The notes under the pieces are model-generated. The model was not told the origin of the DNA and did no database searches. It saw only the letters and a list, made by a program, of their open reading frames with translations. A stretch of DNA of 64,000 bases, taken from positions 124,001 through 188,000 of the forward strand of contig MKSR01000001.1 in assembly GCA_001898145.1 (NCBI GenBank), read 5' to 3'. This document shows, one piece after another, positions 34,011 to 43,026 of this stretch. A program made the translations under genes and the position numbers. Source of the stretch: Dyadobacter sp. 50-39. GTDB lineage: Bacteria; Bacteroidota; Bacteroidia; Cytophagales; Spirosomataceae. Numbering within the stretch: the first letter of the stretch is position 1; each line of letters opens with the position of its first letter.

Positions 34011-37000
34011 ATGAATTTGTCAGGCACCGCGCCCCAAACACCCCGGAAAAATACCGAAATTGAGCGTTTAGTCATTGAAATCAACATGGGCATCGGGACA
34101 ATTACCCCAAGGCAGCAAAAAAGACGGAACCGGCTGTTCTTCGTCGGGATCGACCAATACGACAACTGGCCGGCGCTTCACTATCCGGTGTCGGACTGCC
34201 GGCGTTTCTTCAACGTATTGAAAGAATCCTACGGCTTCTCGGACGAAAACTTCATCATCCAGCCGCTTTTTGATGGAAATGCGAAAACCGATATCGTGTT
34301 CGACGAGATCTGCTACCTGGCCGACAAAGACGAAAACGGTGAGCTCCGGGTAAGGCCGGACGAAAACCTGATCATTTACTTTTCAGGCCATGGCCATTTT
34401 GATAAAAACAAGGAAGGGTACTGGGTGCCTTCCGATGCGCCGCTGCTTTCGGAAAGGCCGAGCGACCTGAAAAAGCTCATCTCGGTGAGCGAGGTGATCA
34501 GGATACTTTCCAATATCCGGGCCCACCACATTGTCCTGATCGTCGACGCGTGCTTCTCGGAGGCCTTCACCACCATGGAGATTGACGTGAGCCAGGAAAG
34601 CCAGTCCGCAGAATCGGAAGAAGTCCCTTCGCGATGGGTGCTCACGGCAGGACGTAATGGCGCGGTACCCGACAAGAGCCCTTTCGCCGACGCGCTGATC
34701 GACATTCTCCAGGACAACGCCGACCCGAGTGTTTCGATAAACTGGCTGGGCGCGCAAATTACCAAGCAGGTCCGCGACAAGGGATTTAAGCTGGAACCGC
34801 TCTGCAAAAGCCTGGTCAACCAGAAATACAAGCTGGGTGAATTTTTCTTCCATCGCTCAGCCAGCATTTCGCAGCCATCGGTACCATTCGATACTGCAAA
34901 CCTGCAAAACAGCTTGCGGGCAGGCTCCCAGGCCCAGTTCGAGCGGCTTCAAAAAGGCCGATACAAATACCTGAATATCGAAAGCATCCTCGTCTCCGAG
35001 ATCAATGTGGGCAAATACCTGGACGTACAGGTTAAAACCGAAACGCAGGTAGCCTCCCTGCAACTGGCCGTCCAGGCATTGTGGCAAGACAAAAAATCGC
35101 AGACGCTGCTGGTTGGCGACGGCGGGATGGGTAAAACGGTGTCGCTGCTGCTATTATGGCGGGACCTTCTTTTTGAAGAGAATGGGTCGGTCCCTGTTTT
35201 CATTCCGCTCAACGAGTACAATGCATCCCCCGAAGCGGACCGCAATGATTTCGTGGTCAGGTACATTTGCAAAAATCTGCTCAATATCCCCGAGCCGCTT
35301 CCGGAAACGATCAATGCGCTCTGGCAGCTTTTCGGAACCGCTCAAAACGGCGCACCTTCCGTGATGCTGCTACTCGACGGCCTCAACGAGGTGACCGTAC
35401 CGAAGGGCCGGCTGATGGCGACCCTGAACGACCTTGCGGCAAGGGCCGGCGGCACGCAAATGGTAATTTCTTCCAGGAACAAACAGATTGAAAAACTCGA
35501 CCTTATCAGCGGCAGTGCGGCATTGATGCAGATCCTGCCCCTCACGCCTGAGACCGTCATCGCATACCTCAAAGAGAAAAACCAGGAAATACCGGTTAAC
35601 AAGGACCTGCTGGGATTGTTTGCCAACCCGATGATGCTCACGCTATATTCGGGCGCCAACAATATCGCATTGCGTTTCAGGGACGACGACCGTTTTCACT
35701 TCAAAAAAGTGACTACCTATGGCGAACTGCTGTGGAATTTCAATGAAGCGCAGCTAGCGCAGCTTACCGATGCCAACGACGAAGCGGATATCCGCTATCA
35801 GACTTTCCTGCTGCGGGTTCTTGTTCCATACATTGCTTACAGAATGGAGGACCGGGGCAAATACGCCATCACGATCCGCAAACTGACCGACCCCGTTTTC
35901 AATTTCAAAACTTTGCTGGATGAGGCATTCGCTGAACTGGATACCGAAGAACTGACCGAAGTATATCCCGCATTCGAAGGCCGGCGCAGGGAACTGGGCC
36001 TGGGTGTGCTCACCGAACTGGACGAAAAAGAGCAGCGGTCGGGAAAAGTAAAGCAGTTTTTGGTCGAGCGGCTGCGGGTGCTGGTCATGGAAGGCGACGA
36101 TCTGCGGTTTCTGCATCAGAACTTCCGGGACTTCTTTGCGGTATGCCATATACGCAACATGGCACAGGTAGCGCTGATACGTCGCGTCCTGCCCGAGGTA
36201 TTTTTCAGGAATTACATTCCCGTGTACCTGCGGCGCCTGCTGGGCGAGATCGAAGGCGAGCATCATTGTGTACCGGTGTGGAATGCGGCGAAGAACCGGC
36301 TGGAACTTCCCGAGGCCGAAAACCTGCTATCGGCGGTGATGGACTTGTGCCGGAATAGTTCAGGAATCAATGCGGGCGATGCTGAGCGCGCATTCGTGAT
36401 CCGGAATGTGCTCACCATTTGGCTCGATGTACGTCAAAGCCTGGCGGGTGCCAACCTCACCAACCTGGATTTGCGCCAGATCCAGTTCAACGGCATTCCG
36501 CTCACACGGCACAAAGGCGGCGCTTACCTGCCCGCCAGGTTTAATGACAGTGTTCTGGATGGCGACAGTTTTATCTTCAAAGGACATTACGGACAGATAA
36601 ACCAGGTGCATTACAGCCCCGACGGACGAAAACTGCTGACGGCCTCCGACGACTGCACCATGAAGGAATGGCTCACCGCAACGGGCAAGCTGATCCAGAC
36701 GTTCACCGGCCATAGCGATAAGGTAATTTCCGCGAGGTACAGTCCGGATGGAAAAAAAGTAGTTTCCGCATCCCACGACACGTTTGTCAAAGAATGGCTG
36801 GTGAATGCGGGAACCGAGCTGGCCAGCTACGAGCACGTGCATTCAAAAGTATATGACGCGGTGTATTCGCCGGACGGGACGAAAATTCTCACCTGCGCCG
36901 ACGACAAACTGGTCAGGGAATGGAGCGTTGAAACCCGCGAATGTATCAGGAGTTATGCCGGACATACCAAAAATGTATCGTCGGTTTGCTACAACGCAAA

Positions 37001-38138
37001 CGCGGACCGGATACTTTCTGCGTCTGCGGACACCACTGTGCGGGAATGGTCTGCGAAAACCGGAGTATGCCTCAGGATATTGACCGGCCACACCCAAAAA
37101 GTCAACAGTGTGTGTTACAGCCCGGGCGAGACGCATATCCTGTCTGCATCCGACGATCACACGATCATCGAATGGTCGCCCGGGAGCGATGTACCATTCA
37201 GGACTTTCAATGGTCATTCCGACCAGGTATACCACGCGGTTTACAGTGCCGACGGGGAGCAGATACTCTCCGCTTCGAAAGACAAAACCATAAGGGAATG
37301 GTCTGTAAAAACAGGGCTTGAAACCCGCACTTATACGGAGCATTCCGATAAGGTGAACTATGCCAGCTACTCCCCCGATAAACCCAGGCTTGTTTCCGCA
37401 TCCGACGATAAATCGATCCGCGAATGGAGTCAGGAAACCGGCACCCAGCTCTATGCGATCAGCGGGCAATCCGATTGGGTGGTGAACAAATGCATTGTCA
37501 GTCCGGATGCAAAAAAATTACTGACTGTAAACTATGACCGTACCTTCACCGAAATTCATATTGCTTCGCGCATCGCCCTGCAGGTTTTTCGCGGCCATGA
37601 AAAATGGCTGCACCGGGTAAGATACAGCCCCGATGGGACTAAAATAATCTCTTGCTCCGACGATCTCACTATCCGGGAATGGCTTGTGGAAACGGGTGAA
37701 TGCATCCGCATCTATAAGGGACATGCCTATGGTGTCGAAGATGCCGTTTACAATGCCGACAGTACCCGGATCATCTCCCGCGATTTTGGCCATCACTTCC
37801 GCATCTGGTCGGTGGCCACAGGCGACTGCCTTGAAACCGTAGACGACGAAGCAAAAAAGAAGCAGCTGCATTCGGAGATGCAACTGCTTGCCGCTGCCGC
37901 TTTGCAGCCATTCCAAGTTAAATGCCGAAATGCCGCTATCACCGTTAGAGACAACGCATCCAAGCCGCTCCTTTCTTTTATAAATGTTTCGGGCCTGCTG
38001 GTGCAGGGCTGCGATTTCCGGAATGTGGACCCGGCCTCGAATTTCTCCGAGGCCGTCAGGAACAACCTGAAAAGCTATGGCGCCATTTTCAACGACGAAG
38101 ATGAAATAGCCTGGGAAGTCGCCAAAGCAGATGGTTAA
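34011..38138 (+). CDS. Caspase-NACHT protein with ten WD40 repeats
   Basis: A 1375-residue cytoplasmic protein. A caspase domain (about 38-250) holds H127 in IIYFSGHGHFDK and C181 in IVDACFSEAF. A NACHT-type STAND ATPase follows, with Walker A VGDGGMGKTVS (369-376) and Walker B VMLLLDGLNEV (452-462), then helical regions to about 800. A pentapeptide-like stretch GANLTNLDLRQIQFNGIPL sits near 810. Ten WD40 repeats run from about 850 to 1277, each with SPDG and SASDD patterns and ending in EW or IW. A tail of about 90 residues ends the protein. The layout is that of initiator proteases which oligomerise on ligand binding by the propeller. The stop TAA overlaps the stop of the convergent gene in TTAA. 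Confidence 0.93.
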   Translation: MNLSGTAPQTPRKNTEIERLVIEINMGIGTITPRQQKRRNRLFFVGIDQYDNWPALHYPVSDCRRFFNVLKESYGFSDENFIIQPLFDGNAKTDIVFDEICYLADKDENGELRVRPDENLIIYFSGHGHFDKNKEGYWVPSDAPLLSERPSDLKKLISVSEVIRILSNIRAHHIVLIVDACFSEAFTTMEIDVSQESQSAESEEVPSRWVLTAGRNGAVPDKSPFADALIDILQDNADPSVSINWLGAQITKQVRDKGFKLEPLCKSLVNQKYKLGEFFFHRSASISQPSVPFDTANLQNSLRAGSQAQFERLQKGRYKYLNIESILVSEINVGKYLDVQVKTETQVASLQLAVQALWQDKKSQTLLVGDGGMGKTVSLLLLWRDLLFEENGSVPVFIPLNEYNASPEADRNDFVVRYICKNLLNIPEPLPETINALWQLFGTAQNGAPSVMLLLDGLNEVTVPKGRLMATLNDLAARAGGTQMVISSRNKQIEKLDLISGSAALMQILPLTPETVIAYLKEKNQEIPVNKDLLGLFANPMMLTLYSGANNIALRFRDDDRFHFKKVTTYGELLWNFNEAQLAQLTDANDEADIRYQTFLLRVLVPYIAYRMEDRGKYAITIRKLTDPVFNFKTLLDEAFAELDTEELTEVYPAFEGRRRELGLGVLTELDEKEQRSGKVKQFLVERLRVLVMEGDDLRFLHQNFRDFFAVCHIRNMAQVALIRRVLPEVFFRNYIPVYLRRLLGEIEGEHHCVPVWNAAKNRLELPEAENLLSAVMDLCRNSSGINAGDAERAFVIRNVLTIWLDVRQSLAGANLTNLDLRQIQFNGIPLTRHKGGAYLPARFNDSVLDGDSFIFKGHYGQINQVHYSPDGRKLLTASDDCTMKEWLTATGKLIQTFTGHSDKVISARYSPDGKKVVSASHDTFVKEWLVNAGTELASYEHVHSKVYDAVYSPDGTKILTCADDKLVREWSVETRECIRSYAGHTKNVSSVCYNANADRILSASADTTVREWSAKTGVCLRILTGHTQKVNSVCYSPGETHILSASDDHTIIEWSPGSDVPFRTFNGHSDQVYHAVYSADGEQILSASKDKTIREWSVKTGLETRTYTEHSDKVNYASYSPDKPRLVSASDDKSIREWSQETGTQLYAISGQSDWVVNKCIVSPDAKKLLTVNYDRTFTEIHIASRIALQVFRGHEKWLHRVRYSPDGTKIISCSDDLTIREWLVETGECIRIYKGHAYGVEDAVYNADSTRIISRDFGHHFRIWSVATGDCLETVDDEAKKKQLHSEMQLLAAAALQPFQVKCRNAAITVRDNASKPLLSFINVSGLLVQGCDFRNVDPASNFSEAVRNNLKSYGAIFNDEDEIAWEVAKADG

Positions 38139-41100
38139 CCGGCTGTCAAGCGATTGATCACATTCAGAAAACTTCCCGCAACAGCCTGAAAACCCTGCTT
38201 GTCGGGATGGATTTCGTCATACCACTGGTCGCCGGCCACCAGCCCGCGCGCATTGATGTAATGCACGTTGGGAAACTCGGCCGCTACCGTCTCCAGGCGG
38301 TCGTTGAACTCGTTCAGAATGTAGGTGATCACACCTTTCCGATCGGCCTGGCTGGTCATGCCGTTCTCGATCATGTAACGCCCCAGCCAGCCTTTATCGG
38401 TCTTTTCCAACGGGGTTATGTAGTCATAGCCGTGGCAAAGGGCATGGATATCCGGGCGCAATGCAAACAGCTCTGTGAAGATTTTGCGGTAGATGGTCTT
38501 CAAATTATCCAGTTCCGCTATCAACGTCGGCTCGAGATAATCCTGCGGCGACAGGCCGGGCGTGTGCGGGCCGGCCTTGATGTGGTTGCGGAACTGCTCC
38601 CCGAGCACGTCGTTCCCTCCCCCGCTGATCAGGAAAAAGCGGGGTGATTTGCTCCCGACCGCTTCCAGCCATTCCCCTTCCCGATCGTAATTGGCCAGTG
38701 TATCACCCGCCGCGGCCACGCAATATATCGGGTAAACTTTCGACAGGTGATCGATCGTGTCGACCACCAGCGGGTGCTGAAACCAGGAGTCGCCCTCCGA
38801 AACCATAACGGGCGCATGGGGGAATCGCAGCCGCATAATCCGGTATTTAGAGTTGCGGGCAAGACGTGCCGTATTATTGGCCGCATCGAGCAGACTGTCG
38901 CGGATAAAACCTTTTTCGTCCAGGTGCGCATCAGGCTTCCGCAGCTGCACATCCGGTTTGAGCTGATACTCCGGCTGTAAATCCGGCGTGGCCTTGACCT
39001 CGAAATAATTTCCCAATGCATATTCAGCCAGGTTTTCATCTTCGAGCATCGCCTTAAGGTCACTTTCGGCAATGATGTTGTATTCGGGATTAATGTATTC
39101 CAATGTGAGTAACTGAGTCGACCAGCTCACCGCTACATTTTTATCGGTTTCGGTAACGGCCGGACCAATGCCCTTGGCCGAGCCTCGTTTTTGGATCGTG
39201 AAAGGCGCAGGCAGGCTCTCCAATGCCAGTTCCTCTACATTCGACAGGTCTTCGTCACTGACGATAAATTGCAGGTATTCTGTATTTTGAGGCCAGTTAT
39301 AAAGCCGGACGTAATTATCCAGCGAGATCGGGATCGTTGTCTGCCCGTTGTAGCTCAGCTCCTTGGATGCACCGGGGTCCAATGGCGTCACGATCGGGTC
39401 CAGCAATCCCAGCGACGCGCCAAAAGCGGCGTCGAGAAATACGCAGCAGCAGTACAACTTCCGGGTGCTGGTGTTGGTGATCTTAATACGGATACTCCCC
39501 TGCCATTGCCCGCCCGTCTGCCGGTAATGCAGCCGCACCACATTGTTTTCCGCCTGTATCGGCTGGCCCTCGTCATCGCGCACCTCTATCTGCAATGGAG
39601 TGCCCACCGACGCGTCATTGCGCAGGTTTTTCAGGAAATGCCAGTTGGAAATATGTTTGAGATCCTTCACCAGTTCTGTCGCAAAAGCCTCGGAATCCAG
39701 CGGTATTTGCTCCACGACCGGGCGAAAAGTATCAAAAGGTTTGCTCAGCACGGCGCGGCCGTTCCGCAACGTTAGCGTATAATCCGCCTCCTCTTCCTTC
39801 GATTCCAGCCTTGCCTGCGCCGGAATTTCTGTCATCATTTTTTCAGCCAGCAAAAGACTGTCTATCAATACATTGTCGACATTATTTAGGTGTATCTTCA
39901 ATTGCTGGCTCATCAACCCTTCCACATAGCCGCGGTAAATCCGGGTCGTATCGAGCGCGGATTCCACGGCATTGTCGAACGACAGGATGGTGGTATCGGC
40001 CCCGACAGACCGTACTTTCGCCTGGTAAACATGCTCGTCATCCCGCACGGTGACCCCTTCGGTCGATCGCCCGATACCGTGCACGGCGCCGCGTTGCAGG
40101 ACCCAGTTACCTGCCCCGTCGCGCAGGACGTCGGCATAAGTGGTATTGCCTGCCGCGCCAGGTTTGTTGAACACATTATTCCATGCGAGCTGCTGGTGAA
40201 ATGCAGGCGGGATGTACATCACCGGCGTCTGCTCAAAAGCATTGTGCAGCATTTGCTTCACGCGGCCGTGCAAAGCGGTGTAGGATAGCTGTCCTCCCGA
40301 CACTTCGAGCGATTTAAGCAGGTATTTGGTAAAAACCCCTTCGCCGCTTACTTCCACCGCCGATTCGTCCGACTCACAAGCCGAAAGGCTCACGTGCCGC
40401 GCCGGAGGCAGCAGCGCATCGATATGCCTGCCGGCAAAATCGGCTGGGGAAAGCACTGCACTGAAAACGAATTTCTCCCAGGTCCGCTGCGGGAACACGT
40501 AAGGGATCCGGCGTTCGATCACCTGGTCGTAGGTCGATCTGATCAATCCTGCATTGCGGGTATTGTCACCCGAGTGGCAGCAATCCGAAATCACGGTGGT
40601 ATGCGCCCCGTTGGCGGAAACCTCGCTCAGCAGATACCGCAGCTCCTTATCCGACATCAGATAATCATCATCGTGGTCTTCGTCATAGTAGGTTACCAGG
40701 CATTCCAGCTTACCGTCCTGCTCGGCTGTCCACACCGCCGTATCAGCCAGTTCCTGGGTACCATGCCCCGAATAATAAAATACGATCACATCGTCTTTTC
40801 CCGCCCGGCCCAGTTGCTGGAATGCGTTCACAATTTCCTTTTTTGTCGCCTGCCGGTTCGTCAGGAATGTGATATGCTTCTGCTCAAACGAGCTGTCGTT
40901 TTCCAGGTAACGCCGCATCTTCGTCGCATCCGCCACACAGCCCCGCAGCTTGGGGAATATCACTTTTTTATTCAGAATAACCTGGTCTTCGTAGTCATCG
41001 ATCCCGACGACCAGTGCATATAGATCCGGCTTGACCACACTGCCTTCGTCGTCGTTGAAATGGGATTCAAAATCCTCCGGCGGGGCCAATTCCACGCCTC

Positions 41101-41977
41101 TGGGTTCATTCCAATACGCTTCCTGTGCCGCTTCATCTGAGACAAGGCCTTTTTCGGCTAGCAGCGCCTCCCGTATAGCGCTGGCAGGTTGGTAGGCCTG
41201 TGCCTGCACGCCCGAGATCACCTGCTGCCAGTCGAACGCAGGTCCCAGGTCCCATTTCCCACTTGTCCGGTAGTTGACGTGCGAAACGATGCCCTTGAAA
41301 GACAGCACTTCCTGCGTGCCCTGGTACCGCGACGATTCATTCAGAAACTGTCGCGGGATGTTGTATTTTTTGGTTAAAAACCGCAGAAGAATGATCAGAC
41401 TTTCGTACTGCTGCTGCGTGTAGGAAGCATAGTATTGCTGGCCGCGGAACGGCTGGGCCAGTTTCTGGTAAGCCTCCGTCTGCGTCAGCGGGCAGTACAG
41501 GTCGATGCGGCCGGGACTTTCTTTGGGGCGTGAATAGATCGTTTCAAGATTAGCCCCGCGCGCCACCAGGTACCCGTAATTGATGATCTCGATCGCAATC
41601 GTGACTTTATCCTGCGCATTGCCCGTACCTGCATTGCCAATGCCCGCGCCAATATGGCCCGACCAGTCCTTCGATGGAAACAGCTGGTAAATCGTGCCGT
41701 CACGTGCGATGACGAATGGGACAGACACCCGGAAATCCTGCGTGGTGAGCGTGTTGATGCCACCGCTGAGGTTACCGGCCGTGAAGTGAAGGACGATCCG
41801 CTGCTTGGCATGCGGCGGTTCCGGGGTGTTATAGTACCCCGACCGGTTCTTAGGCTTGCAGAAAATTCCCCGCAACGAGAGGTTTTCTCCCTCCACGGGC
41901 ACGGTAAATGGCGTAAAAGTATAGTCAGTCCGTTTTTTGAATGCGGCCTCATCGGCAGCGAGCGTATCGTATCGCAT
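38135..41977 (-). CDS. Amidase-caspase-SGNH hydrolase triple-enzyme protein
   Basis: A 1280-residue cytoplasmic protein from the ATG at 41977 (MRYDTLAADEAAFKKR). Residues 40-260 form an Amidase_2/PGRP-type domain: H64 in VLHFTAGNLSGG, E130 in IAIEIINYG, H233 in IVSHVNYRT and D243 in KWDLGPAFDW, all in the usual metal-binding places. A caspase domain (315-520) has H405 in VFYYSGHGTQ and C467 in TVISDCCHSGD. A beta-rich middle like that of the caspase-lipase gene follows (about 700-960). The C-terminus is an SGNH hydrolase: S1064 in SEGDSWFQH, GGND with N1122, and D1254/H1257 in YDEIHPDKQ. The enzymes could act on peptidoglycan peptides and ester-linked groups. No signal peptide is present. Confidence 0.9.
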   Translation of the reverse strand: MRYDTLAADEAAFKKRTDYTFTPFTVPVEGENLSLRGIFCKPKNRSGYYNTPEPPHAKQRIVLHFTAGNLSGGINTLTTQDFRVSVPFVIARDGTIYQLFPSKDWSGHIGAGIGNAGTGNAQDKVTIAIEIINYGYLVARGANLETIYSRPKESPGRIDLYCPLTQTEAYQKLAQPFRGQQYYASYTQQQYESLIILLRFLTKKYNIPRQFLNESSRYQGTQEVLSFKGIVSHVNYRTSGKWDLGPAFDWQQVISGVQAQAYQPASAIREALLAEKGLVSDEAAQEAYWNEPRGVELAPPEDFESHFNDDEGSVVKPDLYALVVGIDDYEDQVILNKKVIFPKLRGCVADATKMRRYLENDSSFEQKHITFLTNRQATKKEIVNAFQQLGRAGKDDVIVFYYSGHGTQELADTAVWTAEQDGKLECLVTYYDEDHDDDYLMSDKELRYLLSEVSANGAHTTVISDCCHSGDNTRNAGLIRSTYDQVIERRIPYVFPQRTWEKFVFSAVLSPADFAGRHIDALLPPARHVSLSACESDESAVEVSGEGVFTKYLLKSLEVSGGQLSYTALHGRVKQMLHNAFEQTPVMYIPPAFHQQLAWNNVFNKPGAAGNTTYADVLRDGAGNWVLQRGAVHGIGRSTEGVTVRDDEHVYQAKVRSVGADTTILSFDNAVESALDTTRIYRGYVEGLMSQQLKIHLNNVDNVLIDSLLLAEKMMTEIPAQARLESKEEEADYTLTLRNGRAVLSKPFDTFRPVVEQIPLDSEAFATELVKDLKHISNWHFLKNLRNDASVGTPLQIEVRDDEGQPIQAENNVVRLHYRQTGGQWQGSIRIKITNTSTRKLYCCCVFLDAAFGASLGLLDPIVTPLDPGASKELSYNGQTTIPISLDNYVRLYNWPQNTEYLQFIVSDEDLSNVEELALESLPAPFTIQKRGSAKGIGPAVTETDKNVAVSWSTQLLTLEYINPEYNIIAESDLKAMLEDENLAEYALGNYFEVKATPDLQPEYQLKPDVQLRKPDAHLDEKGFIRDSLLDAANNTARLARNSKYRIMRLRFPHAPVMVSEGDSWFQHPLVVDTIDHLSKVYPIYCVAAAGDTLANYDREGEWLEAVGSKSPRFFLISGGGNDVLGEQFRNHIKAGPHTPGLSPQDYLEPTLIAELDNLKTIYRKIFTELFALRPDIHALCHGYDYITPLEKTDKGWLGRYMIENGMTSQADRKGVITYILNEFNDRLETVAAEFPNVHYINARGLVAGDQWYDEIHPDKQGFQAVAGSFLNVINRLTAG

Positions 41978-42180
41978 GAGCAAGAGGAATTTAAGTTGAG
42001 AAAAGGCGTGAATATCCACGCGCTGGGGGGCGCATTGAGATGAGGACGATTTACCAAAAACGCGAGGCATTACGAAACAATTTCTTCTCGATTTATTCAA
42101 TGGTTTCGTGGAAATAATCCTATCTTTCCAACTTGCGTCCCGCATTGTCAACACCGTAAACTTTTAACTGTATCGCAGAA

Positions 42181-42966
42181 ATGGAATCCATCGATCCGAA
42201 GAAGTACATCAAAGAATTGGGACTGCAAAACTCCCGGGAATCGTTCATCAGCGAAAGCGAACGTGAGATACTGTCACGGGATCTCACCACCACCGAAATC
42301 CAGACGCAGACCGATGTCGAGCAATCGTTCATGAACGATAAAAGCCTCGTGTCATTTGTATCGGAGGTATCCGACCAACGCAGGCAGGATGTGCTGCATT
42401 CCGTACTTTTGGCGCAGCTTGCGGCCAACAAAAAATTCCCCGAAGAGGATCAGATCAAGGATTGGTATGAAGAATTTATCAATGTGCTGAGCAATATCGG
42501 CTGGGCTTTTCAATCTGCGAGCTTCACGCCATTCACTTCGGAGGGTTCGACGATCGAGGTCGACAAAGCCATTATCGATCTGGTTGCGAGCGCGGTGGGT
42601 GGCTCGGCGCTGGTGCCGCTGGTGACCAAAACCCTGGATGCGATAAAAGGCCTGAGCGATTCGAGCGGGAAATTCATCGCATTTGAAAAAAATACCCATA
42701 CCGCCACCAAGGGGGCATTCCAAATCGGGGTGGCCAAGGAAGAAAATAATACGGTGGCGCTTCAATTGGGGACATTTCTGATCACTTCTTCGGATACGAT
42801 CAAGCAAATCCTGTTCTTCAAGTCATCCAAAAACAAAACGACCCTGGAATTCTGTTCCCGCGTGGGCACGCTCGATGATACCATCTATGCCACCGTACGG
42901 GACGCTGTACAGTCCAAACTGGGGCTGAAAGCGACTGATTTTATTGCGGGTATCGATATCAGTTGA
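42181..42966 (+). CDS. Unknown protein, last gene of the caspase island
   Basis: A 261-residue protein without signal peptide. The first half is helical and acidic (KKYIKELGLQNSRESFISES, FPEEDQIKDWYEEFINVLSN). The centre holds a hydrophobic stretch (AIIDLVASAVGGSALVPLV, near residue 133). The second half is beta-rich with IAFEKNTHTATKGAFQIGVA, VALQLGTFLITSSDTIKQIL and a final helical part. I do not recognise a family. The shape (hydrophobic helix plus beta sheet) would allow a membrane-active or effector role, but no motif proves it. The gene is divergent from the amidase-caspase gene across 203 bases and ends before a strong terminator. Its position makes it a likely island member. Confidence 0.7.
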   Translation: MESIDPKKYIKELGLQNSRESFISESEREILSRDLTTTEIQTQTDVEQSFMNDKSLVSFVSEVSDQRRQDVLHSVLLAQLAANKKFPEEDQIKDWYEEFINVLSNIGWAFQSASFTPFTSEGSTIEVDKAIIDLVASAVGGSALVPLVTKTLDAIKGLSDSSGKFIAFEKNTHTATKGAFQIGVAKEENNTVALQLGTFLITSSDTIKQILFFKSSKNKTTLEFCSRVGTLDDTIYATVRDAVQSKLGLKATDFIAGIDIS

Positions 42967-42978
42967 AGTATATATGAC

Positions 42979-43014
42979 AAAAAAGTCCCGACCGCATGCG
43001 ATCGGGACTTTTTT
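42979..43014. terminator. Bidirectional intrinsic terminator
   Basis: Perfect 13-base arms made of AAAAAAGTCCCGA (42979-42991) and TCGGGACTTTTTT (43002-43014) with a ten-base loop. A/T-runs lie on both sides, so it can end transcription from the island gene on plus and from the Lys/Ala-rich gene on minus. Confidence 0.93.
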
Positions 43015-43026
43015 GTTTCGGGCATT

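Noticed and set aside
36560-37840. The regular DNA repeats with a period of about 126 bases as a CRISPR or tandem-repeat locus.
   Set aside because: They are the codons of WD40 repeats in an intact open frame.
38135-41977. The amidase domain as a sign of a type VI secretion effector.
   Set aside because: No VgrG, PAAR, Hcp or immunity-type gene lies nearby, and the domain is fused to a caspase.
42181-42966. The 261-residue unknown protein as a bacterial gasdermin.
   Set aside because: Its size and caspase neighbourhood fit, but I see no gasdermin-like N-terminal features such as an early cysteine and typical beta-rich start; the first half is helical. It is kept as unknown.
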